Assembly (NCBI GenBank): GCA_007570785.1 | Contig: ML660201.1 | Span: 45,865,577-45,929,576, forward strand | Length of the DNA stretch: 64,000 bases | Direction: 5' to 3' | From: Antilocapra americana | Taxonomy: Eukaryota > Chordata > Mammalia > Artiodactyla > Antilocapridae | Part shown: in pieces, positions 13,377 through 25,600 of the stretch | Numbering within the stretch: the first letter of the stretch is position 1 | How the letters are laid out: every line of letters starts with the position of its first letter | Translations under genes and position numbers: made by a program | Notes under the pieces: generated by a model | What the model was told of the DNA's origin: nothing | Databases searched by the model: none | What the model saw: the letters and a program-made list of their open reading frames with translations, nothing else

Positions 13377-13500
13377 AACTCCCCTGGCGGTCCAGTGGTT
13401 AAGACACTGCGCCTCCACTGCAGGAGGCATGGGTTCCATCCCTGGTCAGGGAACTAAGATCCTGCATGCTGCATGGTATGGCCAAAAAATATAGGGGGAA
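13377..13500 (+). mobile_element. CHR-type SINE, short
   Basis: It starts with gggaactcccctggcggtccagtggttaagac, the CHR head, followed by the B-box-like ggttccatccctggtcagg and a short A-rich tail. CATGATGGG at 13368-13376 and CATGGTGGG at 13511-13519 may be a diverged target-site duplication. Confidence 0.9.
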
Positions 13501-15429
13501 AAGAGGGTGTCATGGTGGGTCTTTGGGTAGACCCAGGGAGAAAGCATGGCAGGTGCAGCCCCAGGCTCCAAAGGATGGCACACCTGCAGGAGGAGGTGGA
13601 GGAGTCAGACCTCAGTCATGCTTGCCCTGGAGCTTTTCTCTTGAACATGGAATTGGGCGTGTGCACTGGCTGATGGCTCCTTTGTACACAGACCCAGTGC
13701 CAGAGCGGTGGGAGGTGGCCAGGGCTGTATACTGTCCATGGCGTCCTGTGTCTAGACCCCCCTGTTATCACCACCATGGCTGAGGCCAAGATGGTGGAGA
13801 CAAAGACAGTCTGACTGATGGAAGGGGTGCTGTCCAAGGAGGCCTGGGAGGGAGGGCGGGATGGGAGGTGGGCAGACCCGGGGAGACCAAGGCTGCCTGC
13901 CCAGCAGTGGGACCGAAGGCTTTGGATCCTAAGTATTCAGACCTAGCCAGGAGAGAGTGGAGGGAGAGCGGCAGGGATGGGATTATGATTCCGTCTGTAG
14001 AATTCTGGTGATGCTAAACAATAGCAGTAACACTGCAAAAATTATTATAGGCTCTTCGTGGCGTGAGTCTTTTGGTCCTTGATCAGCATGTGAGGGGAGG
14101 ACTGCCATTTTGTCCTTTAACAGATCGGACCCTGAGATGGGCTATTTCTTAACAGAGTCCCTGCTTCCAAGCCCTTGCATCCGCGGTCACGGCCCTTGGG
14201 TGTGACCCTGCCACTTGGAAACCCACTCTCTCTGCAGCCCCTGAGTCCTGGTTCAGCACCACGCCAGGTTGCCCAGGGGCGTCCTAGACCCAGAGCGGAG
14301 GGGCCCGCGGCTTCCCAGAGGGGAGCTGTCGGGAGGCTGCAAGGCCCACCCTCCAGGACCAGGGCTGCCACCCCCGTGGACAGTCCTGACTGCTGGGGCG
14401 CCAGGGAATGACCTTGATGGGGGAGTCAGATATGGGAACGCCAGCCCCTGCCCTGAGAAGCCAGGCGGCTGTGCCCCCTGCTGATGCCAGCCAGCCCAGG
14501 GGGCACTCAGCAGAAGTTTCAGCCAGTGTGGGTGAGGCCTCAACACACCTGGGGGCAGTGGTCCAGCATTGGGAAAGGGTGTGTATCTCTCATGTCCCGA
14601 AACCTGGGAAGACGTCAGGGAGGACGGGTGACTGGTTTTGCCCCTCACAGTCGCGTGGCCTTGACCTGTCCTCTCCTATTTCTGAGCCTCAGTTTCTCTC
14701 GCAGTGGGCCCTGGGCTCCAGCCTCCCTGCATTTCTCAGTGACCTCCCCTGGGCTCTGACCCCTACTTGGCCTCTGCCTCCACCACTGTCTTCCATCTGG
14801 GGGCTTCTGGCCTGAGGCAGGCCCTGGGGAGCCCAGGAAACAGCCTGGCCTGGCGCCCACTGGGGGCCTTCCTCCTGCCTGGCCGTACAGCCAGGCCTGT
14901 GACTCTCCCTGTAATCGCTGTGGCTCTGTGGGTAGGAGCGACTTCACCACAAATTATTTTGTTCTAAGAGAAGGACAAAAAGAAAAGAGAAGCCGGGAGG
15001 GATGGGGGTGGTGGGAGGAGGAGACTGCCTGAGCCAGCTTTGAGCGGTGCTTTAACCCTTGGACTGCCAGGGGCCCACTGGGCAGTGGGGCCGGGGCTCT
15101 GAAGGCGCCGGGTCCCCTACCTCCTCCCCTTGTCACACGCCAGAGGCCTTTATCTGCCTACTCTGCCTGTCACTCTCCCGACCTTATCTCCCCCGCCTGT
15201 CTGTCTCTCATCAGCGTCCTCTCCCACCTCCTTATCTCCTCCTCATCGCCTCCTCTCTGTGTCTCTCCACATCCCTCCACTTCTGCACAGCCGATGGCAA
15301 AGTCTGGTGGCCGTGGTCTGTCGTGGCGACCAGCCCGTGACCTTGTGCTGAAGGAGCCAGCTTGCGGCACAGATTTTCTGGGGTCACCTGGATGGACATG
15401 AGGGCTCATTCAGGCTCAGAGGCACATGT

Positions 15430-15965
15430 AGGGGTGTGCAGTGCACAATCGCGCGCATGTGCACACACACACGTCGTGCACACACCCAAGACCCCTGTCA
15501 TGAACAAAGACACACACGGAAACCTGCTTCCCCAGTTCACATACAGCCCCCAGGCTTCATCTAGCGGCCCTAACCCCAACTCCATCCCAGTGCTCAGGCT
15601 CGTGCACACAGATGGGTGTGTGTTGAGCCACAGCACACATTCACACACGCAGACGTGGACTCTCAGATTTACACCCTCACATGTATGTGCACACAGGCCA
15701 AGCCCCACCAAGGAAGAGGGGAGGCAGATTCATTCCCCCCACATGCCTCTTCTTCCCCGATCCCTGCCCCCATATTCTGTGCCCAGAATGACAGAGGAGC
15801 CCCTCGGGGCACACCGAGATCCCACAGTGGTTTCTGCAAACACCTTGGGGGAGCGCCAGCGAAAGTGGGGTATGGATGCCTGAGCCTGTGTGGAGAGGTG
15901 ACTGTGTGTGTGAGTGATGCATGTGTGGGTTTATGGGTGTGAGAGCACCTTCGTGTCGGTATGTG
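15430..15965. repeat. CA/TG-rich low-complexity region
   Basis: Interrupted (CA)n tracts (gcacacacacacgtcgtgcacacaccc and similar words to about 15.7 kb) are followed by TG-rich sequence near 15.9 kb. Open frames on both strands here come from the biased composition. Confidence 0.6.
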
Positions 15966-16272
15966 GTGTACAGTGTATGCCTAGTGGCTCCATCTCCCCA
16001 TAGCACCCCACCTCCCATCCAGCAGCACCACCGCCTCCCGCCGGTATTAGCAGGCCTGAGCCAATCAGGGAGGTGCTGCTTGTGGCCCCTGGACGGGCAA
16101 CCCTGAGTCCCAGAGAAGGCGGTGACAACCTCATCCCACCAGACTCACACAAGCAGCGCAAGCAGTGGAGCCATGGCCTTGAACTTCTTCCAAGTCTATC
16201 AGAGCTTGGGCGGGACCCCCAGACCTCCCTGTTCTCTCTCGATGGCCAAAGCTGGGGTCAGCGTAGAGATGA

Positions 16273-16506
<234 letters not shown>

Positions 16507-16814
16507 TGAATGGAGAGAGGACCAGGCAGAGTGGCCTGCACCGTGAGGTCACCGTCCCGACCTCCCATGAACACACAGCCCTCCTAGCCCTCTGAAGCCA
16601 AGCCAGGCTGTCACTGGCAGGCTGTGCCACGTGGACTGTGGGCAGCTGCTGGCAGGAGCAGGATGGTTTCATATGGAGTAGACCCTGACCCAGGCCCTCG
16701 GGGGCCCTGCATGGGTACAGTGGCAACCCCAGTCCTCCCTCTGTTGGGCCTGGGATCTTCCTGTTCCTCCACTCTGCCTATGAGTGTGCCACGGGTGAGC
16801 ACTTGGCCAGGATA

Positions 16815-17031
16815 TGTGTGTGTGTGTGCATGCTCGGTTATATCTGACTCTTTGCCATTCCGTGGACTATAGCTTGCCAGGCTTCCTCCGTCCAGGGGAT
16901 TCTCCAGGCAAGAATACTGAACTGGGTTGCCATTCCCTTCTCCAGTGGATCTTTCCAACCCCGGGATCGAACCTGCGTCTCCGGCATTGGCAGGCGGATT
17001 CTTTACCACTGAGCCACCTGGGAATCCTCCC
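16815..17031 (-). mobile_element. Bov-tA SINE with 11-bp target-site duplication
   Basis: A reverse-oriented Bov-tA: the right end reads accactgagccacctggga, the complement of the tRNA-like head, and includes gggatcgaacc, the complement of a B box. A perfect 11-bp duplication TGGCCAGGATA flanks it (16804-16814 and 17032-17042). A short (TG)n tract at its left end is the A-tail equivalent. It lies about 320 bp downstream of the exon. Confidence 0.95.
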
Positions 17032-17477
17032 TGGCCAGGATAGCGACCTATCCAGGATAGCTGGAAAGGTGGCCTGCAGACTCTGAGGCAGGGGGAATGT
17101 GGAGGGCACTAAACGCCTTACAAAGAAGGCCATGGCCACGTGATGCTGGAGGCTAGAGCTCCTGTTCTGCCCACAACTTCCCCACCTGCCTCTGGGCCTC
17201 ATTGTTCCCATCTCTACTGAGAGCTTGTGCCTGCTGGCTCCAAGAAACCGTGGTCCTGCGAGGTGACAGGACCTGCTGGTCTCCCTGACCAGGTCTACAA
17301 AGTCAGCGAACCCTATTACTTGACCCACCCCCAGGGACAGCAGGTAGGAAAGGGCTCCCGGAGCTGCAGGGTGCCCTGGGGGGGTGGTTTGCAGAAAAGA
17401 AGGGAGGGGATCCAAGCTGCCCCCAGATCAGAGGCACAAACTGCTGTTGCCCCTGCCTGTGTCACAGAGACGAGTCC

Positions 17478-17830
17478 AGTAGAAAGGAATGAAATACTGG
17501 TACATAGGACAATGTGGATGAATATGAAAACATTATATTGAGGGAAAGAAGCTCATCATAAGGACTACCTATTGTGTGCTCCCATATCTGTGAGTTGTCC
17601 ACAATAGGCAAAAGCATAGAAATGAAAAGTACATTAGCAGTTGCCTACGGCTGGAAGGGAGGGGACAGGGAGAGTCTGCTAATGGGTACAGGGTTTCTTT
17701 TTGGGGATGCTGAAAATATTCTAAAATTAGAATGTGGTGATGAGTGCACAACTCTGAAATGCTAAAAAAAACAACACTAAATTGTATATTTTATGTGAGT
17801 GAATTTTATAGTATCTCAGTAAAGCTCTCT
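17478..17830 (+). mobile_element. L1M LINE 3' end
   Basis: The sequence follows the well-known 3' untranslated end of old mammalian L1 (L1M): ggaatgaaatactggtacat, then aaaacattat and agaagctcatcataa, later gctaatgggtacagggtttc and ggtgatgagtgcacaactctg, ending atctcagtaaagctct. It is strongly 5'-truncated and non-coding. Small frames inside it are spurious. Confidence 0.85.
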
Positions 17831-18861
17831 CTTTTTAACGAGCAAGACCACACAAGCATGGGTCCCAGCAGGGTCAAATCAGAGCAGCCAAACCCCCACC
17901 ACATCCAGGTCCTGGGAGGGAACTAGGAACCCCTTCTCCAGGAGCTGGGCCCTCCTGTACCCCTGAAATCCCCTGCCTGTGCCAGGTGACTTGGATCATG
18001 AACTAGGGAAAGGCTGGCATCTGGGACCAGAGTGGGGGGACCCTGAGGGCATCCCACCGAGTGTGGACCCAGAGGGCTCAGAGCTGGGCCCAGCCTGAAC
18101 TTGGGGTTCTCCTAGTCACAGGCAGGGAGACAGTTGGGGAAGTGTACTGTCATGAGGAGGAGGCAGAGCAGAGCCTTCAGCTGGTATGATCACCCCTGTG
18201 AGGTGTGACAGTGTGTCCAGGTTGTAGGAACCGTCTGCCTGCCTCCTGCAGCCAGCACACCATGTCCTGCCCCATGCCTTGTGCCTGGAACTGAACGCTC
18301 TGCCCTCCTTTCTCTCGTCCTCTCTTTGTCCCTCTCTCCCCACTTCATTCCAGGTCCGCTGTTTGCCCTCTACTTCCTTGCTTTGCGGCTTTCCCCCTCC
18401 CCAGATGCCCAGTGCACCGAGCACAGACCACAAGCCCTGAACTTGCGGAGAAACCATTTGACAGTTTGGGGAAGCATCCCCGTTTACGCCTGCTTCCCAC
18501 CCTGATTTTAGGACCAGTTACCTTGGCAGGGGTTGCTGAGTGGTGATAACAACAGATGGCGTACCTGCCCTCCACAAGGAGCCCATGGCCCAGCCCCTGC
18601 CCAGCCCCTCTGAGCATCCCAAGGTTGGAGTCCCCCAGCTCCTTTCCCCACTCCTGGAGAAACAGGCAGCCTTGACAGCTGGGGGATGGAGGAGCCCAAA
18701 GCCTGGGGTCTTGATCCCCACCCTCTCCCTATGCCGCACATGCTGGACTCTGCCCCAGAGACAGTGTGGATGTCTGCCTCCTTCCCACCAAGTCCAGCCT
18801 GGGTGCCCATGGCCTGGTGCACGCTGGTTCTCCAGGGAGGAATGACAGGAAGGGGCACTCA

Positions 18862-19024
18862 CTGATCAGGTACTCACCATGCTCTAAGTCTGTCATATCA
18901 TCTCACAGCAGTCCCTGAGGGAGAGGGAAACTGAGACTCGGACATGCCATGCATTAGGCCAGGATATGGCCGAGCCAGGATTTGAACCCAGGTCTCTCTG
19001 ACCCTAAGCCAGGCCCCTGACTGC
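18862..19024 (-). mobile_element. MIR SINE, nearly complete
   Basis: The reverse-oriented MIR has a clear tRNA-related part (gccaggatttgaacccaggtctctctgacc) and a core (gggaaactgagactcgga). It is one of the best-preserved MIRs in the window. Confidence 0.85.
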
Positions 19025-19364
19025 CCGCATTGGTCCAGAGGTGTGCACAGAGCCCAGCACTCTCCCAGCCAGTGAACCCCTCCTACTGCAACACCCCCTG
19101 CTCCAGACCCAGAAGATGCTCCTGTCAGTATCTCCAGGGCAAGAAGAGGATTGTCCTTCACCTGCCTTGGTCCTAGTTGCTCAAGATGAGCTTTGCTCTT
19201 CATTGTTATTCATTTTGCTTTTAATCAAGCTCTGGCTCTTTTCTCCTTTCCCACATGTGTTTGCAGCCTGAATGCATGTGGAGAGAGGGATGTTGAGGGT
19301 CTAGACCCCTCCACCCTCCATCATCCCTCTCTCCCTGGACCCCATCCAAAAATCCAACTTAAAT

Positions 19365-19500
19365 CCGCTTGCCCTCGTCTGCAGTTTTAATGCAGGGCTT
19401 GGAAGGAGGGGACCAAGCAACGCCGGACGGAAGTTCATTGTCTCATCTAATCAGGGACAGTCAGTTGTTTGTAACGAGTTTCTCCAAGCTGCACAGAGTG
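19365..19500. promoter_or_regulatory. Candidate conserved intronic element
   Basis: A non-repeat stretch of mixed composition with retained CpGs (caacgccggacggaag), followed by attgtctcatctaatcaggg and gtttgtaacgag. The only support is compositional contrast with its surroundings. Confidence 0.2.
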
Positions 19501-19837
19501 GTTTTCCCAGCCAAGAGTCAGGCAGAGCAGGCCAAGTCAGGGACTTCACAATGCCAGGCAAGCAGCTTCCCGAAGTCCAGGACACCTGCTAGGGCCTCAG
19601 CTTAGGAGACATGGAGGGGACCTTCTAGGGACATCTGCTATCCTGGAGGATGGGTCCTCTGAGCCAGAGCCTGCTTTGTTTGAGTCTTGAGTTCCAGGAG
19701 GGGTGGGGAGGTGCCTCAGTTCTTACAGAATGTTGAGGGCAGAGCTGGGCCCAAGTCAGGACCCTCCTGTCCTCCCAGACGGAGCCTCTCTCAGAGCCTT
19801 CTCCTCAGAAAGGTCATCTCTTGGTTGTATTCCTTCC

Positions 19838-19960
19838 TCCATCCATTCTTCAGCACTCACTAAAGGCCTATGGTGCACCAGGCAGGTGCTGGGAGTGCAG
19901 TGAGGAAGGACAGGCCCCGTTCCTGTCCTCTTGGACCTCTCAGTCTCATCCTGTCCCAGG
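19838..19960 (-). mobile_element. L2 LINE fragment
   Basis: ccatccattcttcagcactcac and ggtgcaccaggcaggtgctgggagtgcagtgag match the reverse complement of the L2 3' end. The following cctgtcctcttggacctctcagtct also fits this orientation. Confidence 0.65.
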
Positions 19961-20528
19961 TCTTAGTTTATTCCTCTGGAAAACAGGGACATGAGACCAT
20001 CTCTGCCCAGTACTTCTGGTTTCACAGCTCCTGGAGTCACCATTTCTAAAGGCCACAGTGAAAACAGCATCTCTGAAGATCATGTCACCTTCAGCGCCGT
20101 CCCAGGCACCCCTGCTATGGGGGATCAGGGAAGAAGCCACTGGAGGAGGCGAGGCGTGACCCCACTGTGGGGCAGCCCAGGCTGCTCTCAGGGACAAGGC
20201 CAAGGGCGGTGTAGCTCAGTGAGTGTGGTTCCTAAAGAACGGAAGCCCAGAGCCAGAGCAGCCGGGCCAGAGCAGGTTGTTAAGGGACATTAGTGAGGCA
20301 GCTAGAAGCCTGATCTCAGGGACACTGTTACACTTCCAACCTCAAATAAGCTAGAGGCAGTGAATTTCTGGCCGAGATCCAGGACCTGAAGACTTTGGCC
20401 CTTGAGCTCTGCCCTTCCCCCTGCCACCCCACGCCTGTGTTCTGCATGCTCCCCCTCAGCTCCTTCTCATTGTCCTGGGGGCCCAGACCCTTCTAGAGGG
20501 CATGCCTTTGCCTCTTTGCCTTCATGCA

Positions 20529-20660
20529 GTGTTTTTAACCTCATGGGCACACTGGAGTCACCTGCAGGGCTTTTATATCGTGATGCCCAGGCCCCACCCC
20601 AGACCGAGTATAGTAGATTATATAGGGATGGGGTGGTGGCCCACAGATTATTCAGTGTGG
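20529..20660 (+). mobile_element. MER5A-type hAT DNA transposon remnant
   Basis: The string acactggagtcacctgcagggctttt, then gatgcccaggccccaccccagacc, matches the MER5A non-autonomous hAT-Charlie element. It has no coding capacity. Confidence 0.8.
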
Positions 20661-20804
20661 ATTCAGAGTTCAGGACGTTTCCTCTAAAATGGCAGAAATA
20701 ATTTATCTCCAATAATAATTCCAATAAATTACTGGCCTCTTTCTGAGTGTCTATCAAGTGCGCAGCCTAAGATAAGCTGAAACACTTCAGATGTCTGTAG
20801 ATCC

Positions 20805-20844
20805 TCCCTGCCACCCAAAAGTTACCCGCTCCTACCCCCATTTT
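20805..20844 (-). mobile_element. MIR left part, split by a SINE
   Basis: This degraded MIR end carries ccccatttt at 20836-20844. The MIR resumes at 21064 after the Bov-tA insertion. The assignment rests mainly on the right-hand part. Confidence 0.45.
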
Positions 20845-21063
20845 GGGCTTCCCCAGTGGCTTAGATGGTAGACAATCTGCCTGCAATGCGGGAGACCCAG
20901 ATTTGATCCCTGGGTCAGGAAGATCCTCTGGAGAAGGAAATGGCAACCCACTCCAGTATTCTTGCCTGGAGAATTCCATGGACAGAGGAGCCTGGCGGGC
21001 TACCATCCTTGGGGTCGCAAAGAGTAGGACACAACTGAGCAACTTTCACATACATACATACAT
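20845..21063 (+). mobile_element. Bov-tA SINE inserted in a MIR
   Basis: A full-length Bov-tA: head gggcttccccagtggcttag, B-box-like gatttgatccc, and the body with cccactccagtattcttgcc and gcaaagagtaggacacaactgagc, ending in a (CATA)n tail. The 9-bp word CCCCATTTT flanks it (20836-20844 and 21064-21072) and comes from the older MIR, so the insertion is nested. The frames across it are spurious. Confidence 0.95.
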
Positions 21064-21172
21064 CCCCATTTTACATTGGAGGAAGCAGCCCCAGAGAGGT
21101 TACACCACTGGCCCCAGGTCTTGGAGCAAAACCAGACTATAGATTCAGGTACTGGCACTCCAGACCCCAGAA
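21064..21172 (-). mobile_element. MIR right part
   Basis: ccccattttacattggaggaagcagccccagagaggttacacc is a clear reverse MIR core. It continues through a diverged accession of the tRNA-related part. Confidence 0.75.
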
Positions 21173-21484
21173 ACTGCCCCCAGTCCTGCCCTCCTCTGTG
21201 CTGCCACCAGTGGCCAGGTGCACTTGCTGTCCACAAGGAGACAGGGCCAAGGGAAGAGCAGATGGGTCCCCTCTGGCAGGGACTTGCCCTGGGACGACCT
21301 AGTGACCTTGGGCCAGGCCTTGCCCCAACTTCGTCTTCCTTGAGCAGTGGAGACAAGACACCAAGCAGCCCTCCCAGCCCAACCTCATGATGCCCAGAGG
21401 GATGGGGCAGGGGGAGGTACATTGGTGGCTCTGGTCCTAGGGGTTCCAGTGGGCAGCATTCCCACCATCAGTGGCCTCTCTAGG

Positions 21485-21605
21485 GAGCGAGCATCATTTA
21501 AAAAGTAAAATTAAAAACCCTTCTGCACAGAGCCGCCCTGCTTTTGCCGCTAATGGCCACTTAACCCAATTAAACTGATGCATTGTTGGCAGTGGCTGGG
21601 TCTGT
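21485..21605. promoter_or_regulatory. AT-rich island, candidate conserved intronic element
   Basis: Contains atcatttaaaaagtaaaattaaaaaccc and later ttgccgctaatggccacttaacccaattaaactgatgc, with TAAT/ATTA cores and no repeat family I recognise. Its regulatory role is inferred from composition only. Confidence 0.3.
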
Positions 21606-21773
21606 TCAGGAACTGCGCTCTGGGCTGGGTGTTCAGAGGAGCAGGAGGAATGAGCCAGGGAGGGAGCCAAGGGGCCAGGGGCTGTTGGGCAGACCACCTG
21701 CCATAGTCAGGAGGGAGAAGTTCTGCCTGGCTCCCCCTGATGTGCTGCTTCCTTTCTCAGATTTCACCTCATG

Positions 21774-21990
21774 CAGGGTTTCTTGGTGTTGGTGCTATGG
21801 ACATTTTGAGCAGGATGATTATTTGCTGTGGGGGCTGCCCTGAGCATTGCAGTTGGTTAAGCAGCATCCTGACCCTCTGCCTGCTAGAGGCCAGTGTACA
21901 TCACTCCCCCAGTTACAAGAACCAGAAATGTCCCCAGGTATTGCCAGATATCCTCTGGGGACGAAGTCCCGTTTGGTTGAAAACTACTGG
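21774..21990 (-). mobile_element. MER20 hAT DNA transposon
   Basis: The sequence from cagggtttcttggtg through gctgtgggggctgccctgagcattgcag and agcagcatcctgaccctctgcc to ggttgaaaactactgg matches the reverse complement of MER20, including both ends. It is a non-autonomous hAT-Charlie element. MER20 copies have been reported as regulatory elements in other mammalian loci; nothing here shows that for this copy. Confidence 0.85.
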
Positions 21991-22479
21991 TCTGCTGAAA
22001 CAAAGAGCTGCAGTCATTATAGAAGCCTCAGAAGCAGGGCGACGTTGGGGAACCTCAGAGATGCAGACCGAATGGAGCAGTCTGAACAGGAGGATGATCC
22101 CTGCAGTTCAAAGGGGAAAGAGTAAGCTTGGGGCAGCCTGGAGGAGGCGTCATGGATTGCAAGGGGAACATTTGGCCTTGGAGGCAGCTGAAGGCCAGAT
22201 CAAAGCTGGATCCACAAATAAATTCACGGATGGAGGTTGGACAAGCAGAGGGGCCCTGGAAAGACAGGGCCAGTGGTACCACCTGCTGCCAAGGTCCGGC
22301 CCGGAGTTGGAGCCTCATGAGTATTTGCAGGACAGAGGCTAGGGCTGCGGCTCCAGGTCCTGGCTGGAGGTCACCCTCAGGGGTCTGACTCCAGACCAGG
22401 GAAGCTCTGAAAGGCACACGAATGGTGGACACATAGGCAGGGAATTCTGCAGCAGCAGCTGCCTCCGCCCACCCTTCTC

Positions 22480-22720
22480 TGGGCAATTAAAAGGTGTTTA
22501 CGTGGGGCTGGCGGCGACTTCTGCCTCCCTTCCATTATGACCATTAAGAGATCTTGACCCTTCCACTTTTCCTGCTCTTGAAAGAAGCTGCAGACACGTG
22601 GAGCCAATTAGGCGCACGTGTGGGCGCCGAGGGCCCGAGCAGCCTTTTCTCCCTGATTGCCGCGTTTACGGCTGATTATTCTCCCCTCACCCAAACAGCG
22701 CCGCCGCTTCCTGGCAAGGT
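22480..22720. promoter_or_regulatory. Candidate intronic element with two CACGTG boxes
   Basis: A CpG-retaining, non-repeat stretch has canonical CACGTG E-boxes at 22595-22600 and 22615-22620, exactly 20 bp apart, with a CCAAT word between them at about 22603. Downstream is ttgccgcgtttacggctgattattc and gcgccgccgcttcc. A bHLH-bound enhancer or minor promoter is possible, but no transcript evidence exists here. Confidence 0.35.
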
Positions 22721-23689
22721 GCCACTGGCACCCAGAGGAGCCAGCTGGGGCCCCTGGGGATGGGGGAGTTAGTGAATGGGCATCCACCGGGTGCCCACTG
22801 TGTGGGAGCCCTTGGGCACCTATGCCCAAGAGCGACCACTTGGGAGTGGGAGTCAGAGGGAGCCCCTTGGAGGAGGTGGGCCACCTGGGTGCAGAAGGGA
22901 TGGAGAACCGACGTCCACTCGCTGTGCACCCGAGAGTCCTGGGGCCCAGCGTGAGCCCTGGGCAAAGAGGCTTCTCCTAGGCTGGTGGACACACATATGG
23001 GAGCCCACCCCCGCCCGCATCCCTGCTGGGTGGCTGCAAACTCACAGACCTTTTGAAGACACCCTGGCTGAGCTGTGGGTTAGGGAGCTGTCCTTCCTGG
23101 GAACGAGAGGGAGACAGTGCGGGACGGGTGTGGCTAGGGAGTGGCCAAGGATCCTCAGGGAAATCCTGTCATTCCCTCCTCTTCGCCCACCTGCCCGAGC
23201 TACTGGGGGTCCGAAAGGGCCGAGCTGTGGGTTTCAGGCTGGACTTCCCCGGTCCCTGGGATTACCCCTATGGCGCAGGCTCCTTTCCCTGCTCCTCCTG
23301 CAAAGTCCAGGGGCCTCAGGAGGGGTCAGAAGAGCTGTGGTCACTCCACATCCAGGGGCCAAAGGAAGGGTCTGGGGGCCAGAGGTGCAATGTCCCTGAG
23401 GGTCTTACACCCTCCCGCCCACCCTTCTCTACTGTGTTCTCTGACTGTAACTGCACACCAAGCGTGTTTTGTCCCTTGACCCGCAGTGCCCATCTCCTGT
23501 GACCAAGGAACCCCAGGCCCAGGTCTCACCCCAGGACGGGGTGTCTGAGCCTCTCCTCCCCGGCGGCCCTGCTCAGGAGGTCAGGTACATCCCCTGGGGG
23601 CAACATTCAGTCTCCCTGTCGTTCACTTGCTCTCTCAGTCATTCAGCAAACCTCCTCCACTGCCCCCAGCCTGACCCTGATGCCTCTCT

Positions 23690-23775
23690 CCGCTCACAGT
23701 GGGGCAGAATTCCCATTTTATAGATGAGGAAACAGAGGCTCAGAGGTGATGCCAACCCAACCACTGCCTGGCTGA
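23690..23775 (-). mobile_element. MIR fragment
   Basis: cccattttatagatgaggaaacagaggctcagaggtga is an almost canonical reverse MIR core. Confidence 0.85.
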
Positions 23776-24439
23776 GACAGGGTCATGGTTCCCCCTGCTC
23801 CACTGGCTCCTGAGCCGGTGTGCCCATCCCTCTGGAGCTCCCGGGGATGGAGAAGAAGCAGAGCTGTGCTGATTGGGGCACAGAGGAAGACGCCCAGGGT
23901 TGGGAAGGGAAATGGTGAGGGTCTGCCAGGTAGAGGGCAGAGCACAAGCAAGGGCAGGAGCTCTACTGGGGGACCCTGGGGAACAGCTGGTCAGGGCAGC
24001 TGAATGCACAAGGGGGCTAGGACTCATTGCCATGTGTTCCCTTTCTAACACCCCTGCCCCCTGCCCACCACAGGAGGGGGAATCTAGGGCATGGGGTAGG
24101 GCGGTGGGCCATTGGCCAAATGGAGAAAATGAACCCAGGGACCAAGGGTGATTGATTTGCTGGACTCGTTCGCCAGAGGCCAGCAGTGTGGGAGGAACCT
24201 CTCCTGCTCTGCCCACCTCCCCGAGGGTCCTTGCTGGCAAGAAGGAGGGGGCACAGATGCTAGGAAGCAGAGTAAAAGGGCCTGCAGGTGCCACAGGGAC
24301 AAGCCAGTCTAATTCAGGATCAGAGAAGTGAGAAATTTAATTGAGTTTTAATAGTGTCTGGCCCTTTGTTCTGAAATCCTCGCGTACAAGGACTGGGGGA
24401 GGTGTTGTGCATCTAAGGCAGGGCAGGCTAGTGGCCCTC

Positions 24440-24625
24440 TAGGTCGACGGACTGCAAGGGGACAGAAAACAAGCTATGGTGTGTGCAGATCAGCTGACAT
24501 GGGAGGGGCAAGTCTAAGAAGACAGCCTGGAGGAGGTGGTGTTTGAGCTGAGCCTTGAAAGGTTGGCAGAGGGGTAGTGCCTGGGGATTTCCGAAGGTGG
24601 AGAAAAGGAAGAAGGAAGGCACTGA
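24440..24625 (-). mobile_element. Probable L2 LINE fragment
   Basis: ggtggtgtttgagctgagccttgaaaggttggcagagggg resembles a common reverse-oriented ancient LINE (L2-like) stretch. Family assignment is tentative. Confidence 0.4.
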
Positions 24626-25179
24626 GCCCTAGCCTAGCGGCGAAGTGACTCAGACTGAATCTGCTGAGACAAGGGTTGTGGGCCGGGAAGGGAGCCAGGA
24701 AGGTACAGCCTGTGCATAACTATTTCCACTGGAGGGGAGAGAGGATGGGGAGGTGACAGAGGCAGGGGGAAGGGCCCACCACCTGAGTTCTGGGGCGGTC
24801 GCTGCATATCTGTAAACATGGCCCTTCCGAAACCACCAGCAGTCCTGAGAGCAGCCAGTCACCTCTCTCAGCCCATTTTCTGTGGCTCAGAATACCCAGT
24901 GAGCAGTATCTGTAGCAGTGGGTGTCTGAAGAAGAGTGAATTGTGGGTGTGCAGGTGGGGAGGGCATAGTGCCTTGGCCTGCCCCAGCATGGGGGGCTCT
25001 GGGGTGCTGAGAAGGGCCTCAGGTCCCTCGTGGATACCTTAGCTGTCTTCTCCAAGCCCCCACCTAAAGGCTGGACCAGCCCCAAGTGCCACAGTGACCC
25101 CTGGCAGGGGCCCATGGGGTCGACCCTGCCTCAGCGTGTCATGGGATATCTGGTCTTCTGTGTTTTTTGCTTCCTTCAG

Positions 25180-25600
25180 CTTCTGTTTACCGAGTGCTGA
25201 GCACCTCCTGTGTACACATGCTAGCCTAGGTTACCAGTGACAGGGACAGTATCCTGCAGTGCCCCTCCTTTGAGGCATGCAGTCTGCTCAAGGTGACAGG
25301 GGTGTGACCCATGCTGTGAAGTATGGAACTAGGGTGGTGAGCCCGTGGATATTGACCAGGTCCAGGGGAATTGGGATGGGGGAAAAGAGGAGTGTTACTG
25401 AAGTCTCAGCCAGGGAGAGGAGAGGAAGGAAGAGGATCCAAGGCAGAGGGCACAGCAGAGTACAAAGGCCAGAGGCAGAAAGAGTGTGTGTGTGGCATGT
25501 TTGGACATCTGCCCATGCATGGAGGCGGAGGGCTTCACCTCTGGCTGGCTCCGCAGAGCATGTGCATGGAGGCACTGGGAGGTGGGCCTTGAGATAGAGG
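25180..25600 (-). mobile_element. Probable L2 LINE fragment
   Basis: tttaccgagtgctgagcacctcctgtgtacacatgctagcctaggttaccagtgacaggg resembles the reverse L2 3' end. The later ggcagagggcacagcagagtacaaaggccagaggc fits the same orientation. The element is decayed and probably interrupted. Confidence 0.5.

Noticed and set aside
21740..22342. 200-residue open frame on the + strand
   Set aside because: Its first third is the reverse complement of a MER20 transposon, so it cannot be an ancestral coding region.
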